From the NCBI GenBank assembly GCA_019694835.1, contig JAIBBE010000122.1, positions 1-23,561 of the forward strand: 23,561 bases of DNA, in the 5' to 3' direction. Below the pieces are notes generated by a model, which did not search any database, was not told where the DNA came from, and was given only the letters and a program-made list of their open reading frames with translations. Position numbers and translations under genes: made by a program. The stretch is from Fimbriimonadaceae bacterium. GTDB lineage: Bacteria > Armatimonadota > Fimbriimonadia > Fimbriimonadales > Fimbriimonadaceae. This document shows positions 1 through 7,137 of this stretch, one piece after another (position 1 is the first letter of the stretch; every line of letters begins with the position of its first letter).

Positions 1-1542
1 CGCCGGACGTATGGAACATTGGGCTCGGCCGACGAGGTGATTCGTTCGCACACCTTGCTGCCGTTCTACTTCCCATACCGCAGTGATGCCGATGAAAGGA
101 ATGCGGTGGCCAGCGTTCGGGCAGGAGGAATCGGCGGACTTAAAGCGCGACTTGGGATTCTGGCATCTCGACTTGGCGCCGCACATCCCTTGAAGGCATG
201 CCCCACCTGTATGGACGCTGACCTAAGTCGTCATCAAGTCGCGTACTGGCATGTCGAGCATCAATGGCCGAGTAGCTGGATCTGTCTTTGGCACGACAAG
301 CCGTTGCTGCGCGCTCTCGCAAAGACGAATGGGGAAGGCCGGTTTCATTGGTACCTACCTTCCGAGGTCAAACTGGTTTCGCCCATTCGCCCGGACTGGT
401 TCGAAGTGGCTCGCCCGACCCTTCGTGAGTTAGCTCAATGTGGAGCCGGCCTCGCCACTGTGCCAAGCGGATTTCATCTACTGCCCGATTTGCTCGTTGC
501 AACGTACATGCGAAGGCTCGTTGAGTTGGGCTTAGCGAGCCCCTCCGGTCGAGTGAGGACATCGGATTTTGCGGCCCTCCTTCTCCAGACCCTAGGCTCG
601 TTGAATCATGTCTATGGACTTTCGGAGTTGAACGGCTCCACGCAAAAGGTGCTGGGCGAATTCTTGCCGCTAGTCCGCCGATGCCGAGGAGGCTCGCATC
701 CAGTTAAGCACTTCGTACTGCTCGTTTCACTGTTCGGGGACTGGGCCTCCTTCCTCTCGGCTTACGAGAGCCAGCACCAGCCGCACCCACCGGAGGCGGC
801 GGCCCACAGTCCCACCCGCATCATGTTCCCGCTAACCAATACCGAGGATGATCGAAAGCTTGCGCTCGTTATGGCGATTCGGTCAGGCGCTTCCGCAACC
901 ACGGCTGCGGCAAGATTCAAGGTTGCGGTCGCAACGGCGATGGCATGGGCCGCAGAGTCGGGCATCCAAACTCCGAGGAGGCCGAAGAAGCTCCTGCCGA
1001 TGGTGAGAACTCGTGCCATCCGCCTGCTGCGCGCTGGCGCTAGTAAGAAGGTCGTGGCGGACGCGGTTGGGGCGTCGGTCCAGACGATCACGCTACTGCT
1101 TCGGACAGAGCCGGGCGTGAGGAGGTCATGGGTTCTTGCGCAGTTTCATTGCGCGCAGAGGGACGCAAGAAGAAGCTGGACTGCAACCGCACGTAAGCTC
1201 GCCAAGCCGACGCCCCAAACTCTTCGCCACCTTCAGCCGGCCGCATTTGCTTGGCTTTACCGAAATGATCGAGCGTGGCTGGAGTCGTTTGCGGCCACTT
1301 TGCCGGCGCGCGTGCGATCCAACAATTCCCGGGTTCAGTGGGATGAGCGAGACCGCGACCTCGCGCAAGCGGTCCGCATGGCTGGACTTTGCTTGCGCGA
1401 AGCCGAGCCGACCACTCGCCCTCGACTGTCTCATTTATGCAATGCCGTTCCCGAACTCAAGGCACGGCTGAGTAAATTAGACCGACTTCCGCTCACGAGA
1501 GGGGCGATTTCGTTGGTGATACGGCATCGCTCCGCGCCTTAG
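1..1542 (+). CDS. tnsD: TnsD/TniQ-family Tn7-like target-selection protein, 5' end outside window
   Basis: The frame is open from base 1, so the gene begins upstream of the window and 513 codons are visible. The visible N-terminus (LGSADEVIRSHTLLPFY) matches the internal part of TnsD proteins, where a further N-terminal TniQ segment normally precedes it. A zinc-knuckle pattern follows: CPTC (codons near 199-210), a conserved YWH..HQ stretch, then CLWH (283-294). These are the Cys/His ligands typical of TniQ/TnsD. The C-terminal half carries repeated helix-turn-helix-like segments (ATTAAARFKVAVATAMAWA; ASKKVVADAVGASVQTITLL), as expected for a protein that binds an attachment site and recruits the TnsC/TnsABC transposase. 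tnsA, tnsB and tnsC would be expected just upstream. It converges on a second TniQ-like gene with 39 bp between stops. The family is confident. The target site is unknown. Confidence 0.87.
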   Translation, partial: RRTYGTLGSADEVIRSHTLLPFYFPYRSDADERNAVASVRAGGIGGLKARLGILASRLGAAHPLKACPTCMDADLSRHQVAYWHVEHQWPSSWICLWHDKPLLRALAKTNGEGRFHWYLPSEVKLVSPIRPDWFEVARPTLRELAQCGAGLATVPSGFHLLPDLLVATYMRRLVELGLASPSGRVRTSDFAALLLQTLGSLNHVYGLSELNGSTQKVLGEFLPLVRRCRGGSHPVKHFVLLVSLFGDWASFLSAYESQHQPHPPEAAAHSPTRIMFPLTNTEDDRKLALVMAIRSGASATTAAARFKVAVATAMAWAAESGIQTPRRPKKLLPMVRTRAIRLLRAGASKKVVADAVGASVQTITLLLRTEPGVRRSWVLAQFHCAQRDARRSWTATARKLAKPTPQTLRHLQPAAFAWLYRNDRAWLESFAATLPARVRSNNSRVQWDERDRDLAQAVRMAGLCLREAEPTTRPRLSHLCNAVPELKARLSKLDRLPLTRGAISLVIRHRSAP

Positions 1543-1581
1543 AATCCCTCGAACCTTGCCGCTCTCGGCGGCGGGCGCGCG

Positions 1582-2583
1582 TTAAGTATGCGAGTCGCAA
1601 ATTCGCGTGGGCTGTGCAGCACGGCGAGGCGGTTCGTAAGTCGTTGCTTCGCGCTGTCTTCGAAACGCTAGGTCTTCGGCTTGTGTGACAGCATCGAGTG
1701 CTTCCGCAGTAGAGTCGTACAAGGTTGCGAGCGCCAGCGCGTAGCATTCTCCTCTTCCCGGCGCACTGCTCTCGAATGCCACTCTGTCAAACGAGGAGAG
1801 GAAGACGCCACGCCGCTTGTCCGAGAACTCGGGGAAGTGCGCCGCCAGCCAACGTTGACTTACGCTGTCCAGCAGTGTGTCGCTGACTTGAAGGTGTGGC
1901 GCATGGCCGCGCCTCAATTCTTCCGTTCGCGATGCGAGAATCCGATTTAGTGCGTTGCCTGCGATCGGCTTGCGTCGCGTCATCAGGCTAAGCGCTAATT
2001 CGACATATCGCCGCAGCACTCCGTTAGCAGGCAGGTGAGGAGAACACACCGTGAGAGGTAGAGCCATACGTTCGTCTCGCCAAAACTCTGGCAGCGCGCG
2101 AAGGGGATTAGCCGCCGCTACTGAGAGGAGCGGGGCACCGTGTTCCACACACCAATCGACTCCGACGAGGTGATGTGCACGACGATACCAGCTATGACCA
2201 TATCGCTTGGTGTCATTGTCAACGCATTCGTTACAAAAGAACGCACCGGCTCGCTGTGGATGCATACCTAGCCGCCTGCTAAACGTGGTGGCCTCAGGCG
2301 CTCCATGTACGAACGCCTCATTAGTGCGCGCCGCGACGCGGTGGGATGCGAGCATTGAATGTCTATTCACATAGGTTGGTACATCTTGTCCGGCAGTGAT
2401 CGCGAGCAAATGCAATCTGGGCATCTCGTCCACGACGACGCGTTTGAGGTCAACCACGCTGCGCATCAGTTGTAGGTGTTCAGCTTCGGAGGTACATCCG
2501 AGAATTCGCATCCGGCGCCCTTCGTGAGAGGGTGCCAGTTCATCTGCCATTGGTTCCACGCAAATTGCATTTTGCTTAAGCAT
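1582..2583 (-). CDS. TniQ-like zinc-knuckle protein
   Basis: This 333-residue protein starts at an ATG preceded by a strong ribosome site (AAGAGGA, 7 bases away). Residues 115-150 carry FFCNEC (Cys117, Cys120), an SWYRRAHH segment, and WCVEHGAPL (Cys145, His148). This is the CX2C...H...CX2H knuckle and CxxHG signature of TniQ/TnsD proteins. The segment before it (RLGMHPQRAGAFFC) also fits the family. The first 90 residues do not show the usual TniQ opening, and the C-terminal half is not recognised. TniQ proteins adapt a transposase to a target by binding DNA, a CRISPR effector or the TnsC ring. A second TniQ-type protein beside a TnsD often indicates a second targeting pathway. It lies tail-to-tail with tnsD. 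It could instead be a diverged, repurposed TniQ, because the match rests mainly on the knuckle region. Confidence 0.72.
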   Translation of the reverse strand: MLKQNAICVEPMADELAPSHEGRRMRILGCTSEAEHLQLMRSVVDLKRVVVDEMPRLHLLAITAGQDVPTYVNRHSMLASHRVAARTNEAFVHGAPEATTFSRRLGMHPQRAGAFFCNECVDNDTKRYGHSWYRRAHHLVGVDWCVEHGAPLLSVAAANPLRALPEFWRDERMALPLTVCSPHLPANGVLRRYVELALSLMTRRKPIAGNALNRILASRTEELRRGHAPHLQVSDTLLDSVSQRWLAAHFPEFSDKRRGVFLSSFDRVAFESSAPGRGECYALALATLYDSTAEALDAVTQAEDLAFRRQREATTYEPPRRAAQPTRICDSHT

Positions 2584-2630
2584 CGGTGTTCCTCTTGTTC
2601 GGCAAACCGAATTGTCCGCCAGTTTTCGGA

Positions 2631-3265
2631 ATGATGCTGACGGCCAGATCGCCGTCTCGCGAAGAACTGGTATTGCTAGTCGACGAGATCGTCAAGCTCG
2701 CGGCGTCTCGGTACCGGCGGAGATGTGACGGTGGCGAGCCTCGGCGCTTACAACGTGCGATTTCATGAGCGCAACTGGCAGGGTCGGGATTCAGCCATCA
2801 ACGAGGTGACGCGAACGATCATCGACCGAGTATCATCGAGGCGCAGATTTCTCCCGAGAGGTCGAATTGGGTAGCACTGGAATTGCTGCGGCTTTTGCGC
2901 ACTACGGCGCGGTATTGCGGAACGTGCAGTGGTCGGTTTCGGCTTGGACGCCCGCGGGCGAGTTAGTAGTCAGTCTCTGGGACCACCACTACCGAAAGGG
3001 GGCATCAGGAACTATGGAGTTCGCCGACTCGTTTGACCGCTGGTCCGGTGCCGGGAACAATGAATTTCGTGCCAACGTTTCCCGGGCACTTGCGGAAGGC
3101 AGCCGCGTCCGTCTCGTTCTGGTGAAGACCCGGCATATTTCGCACGTTGAACGCGGAGAGGACGCCAGCAAGATCGACAAGGACTTCTTCGTCCGCGACG
3201 ACCTCATCGGCGAGGTGGCCGAGATCGCGGGTTCCGACTACGTGTTTCGGTTCCGCAAGGCGTAG
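2631..3265 (+). pseudogene. Frameshifted gene of unknown function, upstream partner of HNH nuclease
   Basis: No single frame covers this stretch, but three consecutive frame segments read as one protein. From an ATG near 2631 the first frame gives SREELVLLVDEIVKLAASR (to about 2711). The next frame, from 2710, gives GTGGDVTVASLGAYNVRFHE and continues through NWQGRDSAINEVTRTIIDR before a stop at 2872. The third frame is open from 2810 to the stop at 3265 and gives STGIAAAFAHYGAVLRNVQW and then SAWTPAGELVVSLWDHHYRKG. Each piece looks like genuine protein and they join without repetition, so two frameshifts are inferred. The third segment alone (132 residues from a TTG at 2867) could still be expressed. 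No known domain was recognised. The HNH gene follows after 20 bases, which suggests a former two-gene unit. A sequencing error could also account for one shift. Confidence 0.55.
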
Positions 3266-3285
3266 GGTGGACGGTCCCCTCCACC
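3266..3285 (+). promoter_or_regulatory. Hairpin abutting the HNH gene start
   Basis: GGTGGA (3266-3271) pairs with TCCACC (3280-3285) around an 8-base loop. It fills exactly the gap between the TAG stop of the upstream frame and the GTG start of the HNH gene at 3286. No clear Shine-Dalgarno sequence precedes that start. The hairpin might make HNH translation depend on ribosomes arriving from upstream. This is a short stem and may be chance. Confidence 0.25.
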
Positions 3286-3846
3286 GTGCCCGATTCTGTC
3301 GACGTTCTTTGCTCGGTGTGCGCGATCCTCGTCGATGGCGATCTGGGTAGCGCGCGAACCCAGCTCGCGCGGGACTATCCGGTAGCGCAGTCCTTCACGC
3401 GCCGCAGCAACTGGTCGCTCCGCCGGCAGTTGGCGGTCTTTATGCGGGACGGCTTCATTGACCGCTATACAGGGCGCCGGCTCGTGTTCCCGGGTACCTT
3501 ACGGGCGCTGTCCGTGCTGATGCCGGAGGAGTTTCCTTTCCACCCGAACTGGAAGCAAAGCGAGGCGCACCCGGCGTTCTGGGACTTGTCGGCCACCATC
3601 GATCACGTGGTGCCGGTGGCTCGGGGTGGCGCCGACGACGAGTCCAACGTTGTCACCACCTCCATGGTCCGGAACGCAGCGAAGGCCAATTGGCTGCTGA
3701 ACGAGCTTGGCTGGCCGGCACGACGGGAGACTGTGAGTGGGAGCTGGGATGGCCTGATCGGGTGGTTCCATGCGACGTACGAGGCGAGCGAGCAGTTGAA
3801 GGCGAGCCCGTCCTTGCAACGCTGGTATCGGGCGTCACGCCGGTGA
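3286..3846 (+). CDS. HNH endonuclease
   Basis: This 186-residue protein has a complete HNH core: IDHVVPVARGGADDESNVV (residues 105-123; Asp106, His107, Asn121), followed by Asn130 and Lys133 in MVRNAAKANW. The DH...N...N..K order is the beta-beta-alpha-metal signature that cleaves DNA with one divalent metal. A YTGRRLVFPG segment (residues 61-70) before the core corresponds to the first strand of many HNH proteins (the cYsG-type entry), though with no Cys pair there. LCSVC (Cys9, Cys12) near the N-terminus could bind zinc. The start is a GTG directly after a small hairpin, and no strong ribosome site is seen. It follows the frameshifted gene by 20 bases on the same strand. Likely a defence or mobile-element nuclease; its target cannot be told. 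Confidence 0.88.
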   Translation: MPDSVDVLCSVCAILVDGDLGSARTQLARDYPVAQSFTRRSNWSLRRQLAVFMRDGFIDRYTGRRLVFPGTLRALSVLMPEEFPFHPNWKQSEAHPAFWDLSATIDHVVPVARGGADDESNVVTTSMVRNAAKANWLLNELGWPARRETVSGSWDGLIGWFHATYEASEQLKASPSLQRWYRASRR

Positions 3847-3991
3847 TCAGATGCGCGAGCGCGGGGTGATACCGAGTTACTCGACCGCCCCGGCCTTGTC
3901 TTCGCGGCTTTGGTGTCCTCAATCAGTCGCAGCGGAACTTAGAAGAAACTCATAGTCCGAGAGTCGATATGGGTTCCTTGGCGCACGGCCA

Positions 3992-4162
3992 TTAGCGCTG
4001 CCGCCGGAGAAGGTGGCGCCACAACAAGATCACGACAAAGCCGGCTATCACCAGCAGAGCCGCCATCAGGCCACTAGAGAGGACGGCAGTCAGGACGGAA
4101 AGGGCGCCGAGCTTGAACATCATGGCGGCAAGCGCTGCTATGAGGATAGTGATCCAGAACAT
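3992..4162 (-). CDS. Small two-helix membrane protein
   Basis: This 56-residue open frame starts at ATG 4162, preceded by GGGAGA six bases away. The protein begins MFWITILIAALAAMMFKLGA and continues with a second hydrophobic stretch, GLMAALLVIAGFVVILLW, before a basic tail (RHLLRRQR). That predicts two transmembrane helices with a positively charged cytoplasmic end. It is divergent from the WYL-led operon, and its upstream region carries one arm of the 4212-4328 inverted repeat at about the same distance as the other arm lies from the WYL gene. This suggests co-regulation. It is short, but the ribosome site, hydrophobic pattern and mirrored control region support a real gene. It might be a pore, a holin-like effector or a partner of the membrane proteins at 5282-7056. 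Function unknown. Confidence 0.58.
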   Translation of the reverse strand: MFWITILIAALAAMMFKLGALSVLTAVLSSGLMAALLVIAGFVVILLWRHLLRRQR

Positions 4163-4194
4163 TGCGTTCTCCCGTAGTAAGGTGGTACGGGACG

Positions 4195-4200
4195 ATCATG
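4195..4200 (-). promoter_or_regulatory. Putative -10 box for the small membrane protein gene
   Basis: On the minus strand these bases read CATGAT, similar to TATAAT. They lie 11 bases beyond the left arm of the inverted repeat, the same offset as GATAAT beyond the right arm. Transcription would begin about 25 bases before the ATG at 4162, leaving room for the GGGAGA ribosome site. Position and symmetry are the evidence; the hexamer alone is weak. Confidence 0.35.
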
Positions 4201-4211
4201 ACCGACTCTCG

Positions 4212-4328
4212 CGACAGGTGATGTCGTCGCGCGATCCGGTCTACCAAATTCTTGCTCCGAGCTGCTGGCGTCAAATGGCCACCAGCCGGGGCAGCGCCGC
4301 GGATGTCCCGAAGTGACATCACCTGTCG
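4212..4328. promoter_or_regulatory. 14-bp inverted repeat: candidate WYL-regulator operators
   Basis: CGACAGGTGATGTC (4212-4225) is repeated perfectly in inverted orientation as GACATCACCTGTCG (4315-4328). Each arm is itself a partial dyad, GACA-N5-TGTC or its complement, as expected for a site bound by a dimer. The left arm lies about 50 bases before the small membrane gene and the right arm about 43 before the WYL gene. Outward from each arm, 11 bases away, is a -10-like hexamer, so a bound repressor would cover both -35 regions. WYL-HTH repressors of defence loci such as BrxR and CapW are known to bind inverted repeats upstream of their own genes. Binding here is inferred. Confidence 0.55.
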
Positions 4329-4339
4329 TCTTCGTGGGC

Positions 4340-4345
4340 GATAAT
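4340..4345 (+). promoter_or_regulatory. Putative -10 box for the WYL operon
   Basis: GATAAT (4340-4345) differs from the TATAAT consensus at one base. It lies 11 bases after the right operator arm, so the -35 region falls within the arm. A start near 4352 would give a short leader with GGAA at about 4358 before the GTG at 4371. The matching box on the other strand has the same spacing. Confidence 0.45.
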
Positions 4346-4370
4346 CTGACCTTCGCGGAACTTAGCCCAC

Positions 4371-5285
4371 GTGTGGCTCATGGCCAACGGCAATCACGAC
4401 ACGCTCGTCTATCGACTTGCACAAATCTTGGTCAAGCTCAATCAGGGCGAAAGACTCGATCCGCAGTCGCTGGCTGTTGAGTTCGGGGTGAACCTCAGGA
4501 CCATCCAGCGAGACCTCAATGAGCGCTTTGCATACCTGCCGCTTGAAAAAGCGGATGGCCGGTATCGGATTGATCCGACCTTTCTCGGCAAGCTGAGCAC
4601 CAAGGACATCGAGCGCTTTGCTTCACTTGCTGGTGTGCGCGGGTTGTTTCCTTCCCTTTCGGACAGCTTCCTGCGTGACATCTTCGACGAACGGATGCAG
4701 CTGGCGCTGTTGGTCAAAGGCCACAGCTACGAAGACCTCACCGGCAAGGACTCACTTTTCCGCGAGTTGGAGCAGGCCATTGTTGCCCGGCGCCATGTGA
4801 CCTTAGACTACAGCAAGGACGAAGGCGTCAAGACCTACGCGGCGCTCGCTCCTTTCAAATTGGTAAACCATAAGGGCATCTGGTATCTGGCGGCGCGCGA
4901 CGACACCCGGCTCAAGACTTTCGCCTTCACCCGGATTGCGCGCCTCCGCGTGCTCGACACCCGCTTTGACCCCGATCCCGGTATCGAAGCGAAGCTCTTG
5001 GCCGAAGACGGCATCTGGTTCCGCGAAGACAGCATCGAGGTCGTGCTCAAGATCGCGAGCGAGGTTGCCGGGTATTTCAAGCGTCGGCGATTGATTGCCA
5101 ATCAGGTCATCGAAAAGGAACTGGAGGACGGTAGCCTCCTGCTTTCGGCCCGAGTCGGCCATGCGAATCAGGTGCTGCCGATAGTTCGCTACTGGATTCC
5201 CCATATCCGCATCATCAGTCCCGAATCCCTGCAGGTGGACATGGAACGCGGGCTTGCGACGTACCTGACGCGACACGCGGAATGA
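4371..5285 (+). CDS. WYL-domain HTH transcriptional regulator
   Basis: This 304-residue protein has an N-terminal helix-turn-helix (about residues 14-58, with the recognition part VNLRTIQRDLNERF). A central WYL domain (about 130-200) contains the signature WYLAA at 171-175 and the following TFAFTRIARLRVL strand. A C-terminal WCX-like extension runs to the end. This is the usual layout and length of WYL regulators, which sense nucleic-acid or nucleotide ligands and often repress defence genes. The start may be GTG 4371, which has GGAA upstream, or ATG 4380. The stop overlaps the next start by 4 bases (ATGA), so the three-gene operon is translationally coupled. The inverted repeat upstream suggests autoregulation, and also control of the divergent small membrane gene. 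The family is confident. The ligand is unknown. Confidence 0.92.
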   Translation: MWLMANGNHDTLVYRLAQILVKLNQGERLDPQSLAVEFGVNLRTIQRDLNERFAYLPLEKADGRYRIDPTFLGKLSTKDIERFASLAGVRGLFPSLSDSFLRDIFDERMQLALLVKGHSYEDLTGKDSLFRELEQAIVARRHVTLDYSKDEGVKTYAALAPFKLVNHKGIWYLAARDDTRLKTFAFTRIARLRVLDTRFDPDPGIEAKLLAEDGIWFREDSIEVVLKIASEVAGYFKRRRLIANQVIEKELEDGSLLLSARVGHANQVLPIVRYWIPHIRIISPESLQVDMERGLATYLTRHAE

Positions 5286-6064
5286 GGGAGTACAAGTGGG
5301 ACTTAGGGGCATGTAAGTCTTCGCAGGGGAACAAATTGCCATTCGATGATCTGCTATTTGAGCGGTTGCGCGCTGCCAAGCGCCCGGACCTCTTGGCGCT
5401 TCTAGGGGACCTAAAGATGGACCCGAAGAAGTTCGTCAAGGCAACCGATGAGGATCTGGTTGGAGCGATCAGTACCGAGTTGCGCTCCGCAGCGGGGCAT
5501 ACCGTTGCGAACGTGGCCTTGCGGCGCGATCCCCACGATTTTGAGTACAAGCAGATTCTCGTCGATGTCGCCGACAAGCTGGCTCCGGGTCACTTCACTT
5601 GGACTGGTTACAAGGTCTCGGGGCCAGAGACCGAACTGGAGATCGAAGACTACATTCTGGAGCGGATCAGCGCGCTCATCGACGAGCGTCTCGCCGCAAT
5701 GAGTGCGAAAGACAAGGCTAGGCTCCAGCAGCAACTGGAGGCTGACCTACGTCAGCGCGGCATCCCCGAGCATGCCATCAAAGCGGGTCTCGCCGCCGTA
5801 ACAACCGGGACGATTACTGGCATAGCGGTCGGTCCACTCGTGGCGGGAATGCTCTTCAAAGGCTTTTGGGTCTGGTTGACCGGCCTTACCGTCGGCCAAG
5901 TGATCGCCGGGGGCGTTCTCGGAGGAGGCGCAGTGGGCGTGCTGGTCGCTGCCTTATTCGTCGCCGGCGGGCCGAGCTATTCGAAGACGATTCCAGCGAC
6001 TGTCCGGCTGATTCTGATTCGCCGTAGCCAACAAGCTTTGGCCGACATGAGAAAGAAGAAATGA
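5282..6064 (+). CDS. YaaW/UPF0174-like membrane protein
   Basis: This is a 260-residue protein. Its middle part resembles E. coli YaaW (UPF0174): a TVANVALRRDP.DFEYKQIL segment (residues 74-93) followed by VDVADKL, and near the end GPSYSKTIPATVRLILIRR (230-248), which matches the YaaW ending GSAYRVTIPAV..I..LRR. Residues 165-230 are hydrophobic and glycine-rich (VAGMLFKGFWVWLTGLTVGQ, then GGVLGGGAVGVLVAALFVAG), giving one or two membrane-inserting hairpins. The charged segment before it (about 125-160) is helical, possibly coiled coil. YaaW-type proteins have no established activity. The gene overlaps both neighbours by 4 bases (ATGA), so the product is probably made in fixed ratio with the WYL regulator and the coiled-coil protein. 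It may be the membrane effector of the module. The YaaW match was made by eye from memory. Confidence 0.68.
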   Translation: MREYKWDLGACKSSQGNKLPFDDLLFERLRAAKRPDLLALLGDLKMDPKKFVKATDEDLVGAISTELRSAAGHTVANVALRRDPHDFEYKQILVDVADKLAPGHFTWTGYKVSGPETELEIEDYILERISALIDERLAAMSAKDKARLQQQLEADLRQRGIPEHAIKAGLAAVTTGTITGIAVGPLVAGMLFKGFWVWLTGLTVGQVIAGGVLGGGAVGVLVAALFVAGGPSYSKTIPATVRLILIRRSQQALADMRKKK

Positions 6065-7056
6065 TTCCACTCACGTTCACGGTTCCAGCAGAGCTGTCCA
6101 ATCCATTGCTCTATGAGCGCTTCGGCGCCGTCATCAAGCAAGTCGGCACCGGCCAAATCGCCGGACACGTTCAGGAACTCGGCGGCTGGAGTCTCCTCAG
6201 CAAGCTCCCCATCCCCGGCGGCAATCCCGTTGGCTTGGCGACCGAAGCCGTACAGATGGCGCAGCTTCAACACATCCAGCAGACGCTCAACACCGTGCAG
6301 ACGCTCGCGACAGTAGGTGCAGTTGCCAGCGTCGCCTCGCTAGGTGTAAGTGTCGCGGGATTCGCCGTGGTGATCCAGAAGCTCAACCGGATGGAAGGTA
6401 AGCTGGATCATGTGGTGGCCGAGACCGCCCGGGTGCGCAAGCTCGTAGAGCGCCTGCATGTGAAAGCTGACGCCCTGCCTATGGCCGTACTGTCAGCGCG
6501 GCTTGAGGAGGTATCGATGGCCCGGCTCTACGATGAGCAACGGCGGAGAGACTCGTTGCGCGATTCGGTGGAAAAGCTGGCTGAGTTGCGCCACTTTTAT
6601 GGCGCGCTGCTTGCCGACCCGGAATTCTGCGCGTTTGGTACGGATAACATGTTGGCTCTCCTCGACACGCAGGAGCGATTGGTAGCCGCATGCCAAGGCG
6701 AACTGCATGCGGAATTCCTGTTGGGTGGAGACCCGCGCGTGCTTACAACCCGCTGGCAGCATCAGCAAGATGCTTTCGACGCAATCGCTTGGCGGGACCG
6801 CGAGTCCTTGTACGAACTGACCGAGCAAGGCGACCGCGACGCGGGCGTGTTCATGGTCACAGCGCCTGCTGCGCGTTTGGCCAAGGTCCAGCAGGTTGAC
6901 GAAATACGGACTGAATCAACCGCACGGCTTGCTTCCCTACCCGTGCTCGCGACGTTCCTTGCGGAAAAGAACGTTTCGGCTTCGCAGTACTTCCAACTGC
7001 TCAACGAACAGGAAGGAGCCGGGGAACCGCTCGTCGTGATTGACGCCAGAAGTTAG
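6061..7056 (+). CDS. Membrane-associated coiled-coil protein of unknown function
   Basis: This 331-residue protein starts at an ATG overlapping the previous stop (ATGA). Residues 60-81 are Gln-rich and helical (AVQMAQLQHIQQTLNTVQ). A hydrophobic helix follows (82-105: ATVGAVASVASLGVSVAGFA) and then a heptad-like stretch (LNRMEGKLDHVVAETARVRK, continuing through LVERLHV), so a coiled coil leaves the membrane. The C-terminal 190 residues are soluble and largely alpha-helical, with many Arg/Glu pairs and no recognised domain. Proteins with this glycine/alanine helix plus coiled-coil layout are common as uncharacterised genes in accessory regions. Coupling to the YaaW-like gene suggests a membrane complex: one partner for insertion and one for oligomerisation or sensing. 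No enzymatic motif was found. Confidence 0.72.
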   Translation: MIPLTFTVPAELSNPLLYERFGAVIKQVGTGQIAGHVQELGGWSLLSKLPIPGGNPVGLATEAVQMAQLQHIQQTLNTVQTLATVGAVASVASLGVSVAGFAVVIQKLNRMEGKLDHVVAETARVRKLVERLHVKADALPMAVLSARLEEVSMARLYDEQRRRDSLRDSVEKLAELRHFYGALLADPEFCAFGTDNMLALLDTQERLVAACQGELHAEFLLGGDPRVLTTRWQHQQDAFDAIAWRDRESLYELTEQGDRDAGVFMVTAPAARLAKVQQVDEIRTESTARLASLPVLATFLAEKNVSASQYFQLLNEQEGAGEPLVVIDARS

Positions 7057-7137
7057 TGTCGTCACCTATTCACGATTGAGGGCGTGCGCCGTCGGAATCT
7101 GGCAGTAAGAAAATTCCACATCAGGCAACGGCCGCGC

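Noticed and set aside
4074..4322. Minus-strand frame of 82 codons overlapping the small membrane gene
   Set aside because: No ribosome site and no protein-like pattern. The overlapping 56-codon frame has both.
4803..5342. Open frame on the minus strand (179 codons) opposite the WYL gene
   Set aside because: Antisense to a well supported WYL domain; no recognisable protein.
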